Below, in pieces: positions 18,994-20,000 of a stretch of DNA of 20,000 nucleotides (position 1 is the stretch's first letter; each line of letters opens with the position of its first letter). The notes under the pieces were generated by a model that worked only from the letters and a program-made list of their open reading frames with translations, was not told the DNA's origin and searched no databases. Where the stretch lies: contig JAHBMJ010005798.1 of NCBI GenBank assembly GCA_018398765.1, positions 1 to 20,000 of the forward strand, given 5' to 3'. Made by a program: the position numbers and the translations under genes. The stretch is from Chromera velia. Its lineage: Eukaryota; Sar; Chromeraceae.

Positions 18994-19395
18994 AATATGA
19001 CTTTCAACCTCAAATATAAAGGTCCCGAAAAAACTTTTGCAAGTACCGATCCATCACGCATGCTGAGTCAAATGAAAAAACCTAAATCTTAATGGTTTGC
19101 TCTAAAAAAAAAACGTTTTAAGCTGCACTGAAATTGACGTTTCACCCCTTTTTACTTCATGCAGAGGTAAACCGATCAGCTGACGTTTTGCCGAACAGCC
19201 TGTGTTGACTTTTCTGGTGCTGGAACATCTTTTACGGCCCCCTTTTTGAGCGTCTGCAAACATTTTACACCCCGTAAAGACATGTCACACAATCCGACAG
19301 GGTCAAACAGGAAGAAGGAGGCATTTGTTTTTAGAGCTGGGTACGCAAAAAAAATATGGTCCGTGTAAAAGGGGGCAAATGTGATTCAGTGTTAG
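18994..19395. other. Upstream part of the hAT element, no clear exon
   Basis: No supported coding exon. A short frame near 19309-19369 ending YAKKIWSV has a weak likeness to the region just before BED fingers, with a GTACGC donor-like site nearby, but this is speculative. A terminal inverted repeat cannot be defined because the other end lies outside the window. Confidence 0.35.
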
Positions 19396-20000
19396 GTGAA
19401 AATACAAGGAGCCGAGGGGGAAGGAGAAACTATTTGTGACTGTGAGTATGCAGCAGCGGTAATCAGTTCTTTTCAAACCCACCTCATCAATCAGCATGGC
19501 TTGACGATCACATCTGACAAACATGTGCAGCTGCTCCAAGAAAGACAGGAGAAGCGGTCAGAGGGGGCGGGGGGGTCGAAGCAGCCTGACGTGCGAACGT
19601 TTTTCCCCACTAAAGATGAAGCAGAAGCCGTGGTCGCACCATATGCAGAGACGCATGAGAAGAGAATCAAGTGCGATACGCTGACCACTGACTTTCTGGC
19701 CAGTGCTGGCTGGCCTCATCTCACAGAAAACGAGGCATTACGAAAGCTGGTCAAGGCACTGGACCCCCGCTACGATCTCCCGTCTGTGGGGAAGGTGCAG
19801 AGACTTCTGCTCCCAACACTGAAGAACAAGATTATTCTGTCAATCAAAGACAGGTTGAGAAAAGCAGCGACCCGACGAGTGTCGATCATCCTCGACATAT
19901 GGTTGCATTCAGGAAAGTCAGGATTCCTGGCGATCACAATCCATTGGCTGACAGAGAACTTTGAGATGGATTCAACCTCTTTTTTGGATCCTGAGATGAC
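19396..20000 (+). CDS. hAT-superfamily transposase with BED-like finger, 5' part
   Basis: An uninterrupted plus-strand frame of 201 codons begins right after an in-frame TAG at 19393-19395, itself part of a possible GTGTTAG acceptor, and runs off the window. No ATG heads it, so an upstream exon is likely. Residues 13-33 give C-x-C-x16-H-x4-H, a degenerate BED zinc finger (canonical C-x2-C). Later residues carry the hAT N-terminal pattern: ALRKLVKALDPRYDLPS, then a long helix, then VSIILDIWLHSGKSGFLAIT, where the Asp in LDIW matches the first catalytic acidic residue of the RNase H-like fold, followed by H-W-L. hAT transposases cut and paste DNA with 8-bp target duplications. The copy looks open so far; completeness cannot be judged. 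Confidence 0.8.
   Translation, partial: MKIQGAEGEGETICDCEYAAAVISSFQTHLINQHGLTITSDKHVQLLQERQEKRSEGAGGSKQPDVRTFFPTKDEAEAVVAPYAETHEKRIKCDTLTTDFLASAGWPHLTENEALRKLVKALDPRYDLPSVGKVQRLLLPTLKNKIILSIKDRLRKAATRRVSIILDIWLHSGKSGFLAITIHWLTENFEMDSTSFLDPEM

Noticed and set aside
1..20000. tRNA, rRNA and snRNA genes
   Set aside because: Scanned by eye for cloverleaf and conserved boxes; only the tRNA-like 3' complement at the retroelement primer site was found.

Overview
The window looks like nuclear DNA of a microbial eukaryote. Genes have introns ending in pyrimidine-rich ctgcag-type acceptors, introns carry TGTC and TG/GA microsatellites, and there are LTR-retrotransposon and hAT-transposon remains. There are no operons or ribosome-binding sites. 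The intron style and the mix of GC-rich genes with AT-rich spacers remind me of a chromerid-type alveolate alga (Chromera or Vitrella). That identification is an inference from memory, not something the sequence proves.

Layout. 1-225 is a large nested palindrome. 1.86-4.4 kb is a decayed Ty3/gypsy-type retroelement on the minus strand: LTR end, primer-binding site, gag, protease remnant and the very start of reverse transcriptase, with the rest missing. 4.4-6.1 kb has no gene I can support. 6139-7502 (minus) is a protein-coding gene of unknown function whose reading frame changes once. 7.98-8.54 kb is a cluster of GC-rich perfect palindromes.

9855-13131 (plus) is a three-exon gene for a 723-residue SMYD4-like protein (TPR, split SET, Zn post-SET, helical C-terminus) that lacks a recognisable MYND finger and has altered SET active-site motifs. 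13.5-18.0 kb (plus) holds a multi-exon atypical protein-kinase gene. Its four kinase exons (16170-18016) keep all the classical catalytic residues, with an HGD rather than HRD catalytic loop. Two or three upstream exons (13516-14215) can be joined to it in phase.

Between them lies a 791-bp inverted duplication followed by a direct duplication and a single N. This is best explained as an assembly or amplification artefact at a (CT)n/(GA)n microsatellite. 18.0-19.4 kb is spacer with TTTGA repeats and palindromes. 19396-20000 is the start of a BED-type hAT transposase that runs off the window.

The genes do not form an obvious pathway. The most noteworthy biology is the SMYD4-like protein with its altered catalytic motifs, the non-RD kinase, and the hypothetical gene at 6.1-7.5 kb. 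I did not find convincing evidence for a previously undescribed multi-gene system.
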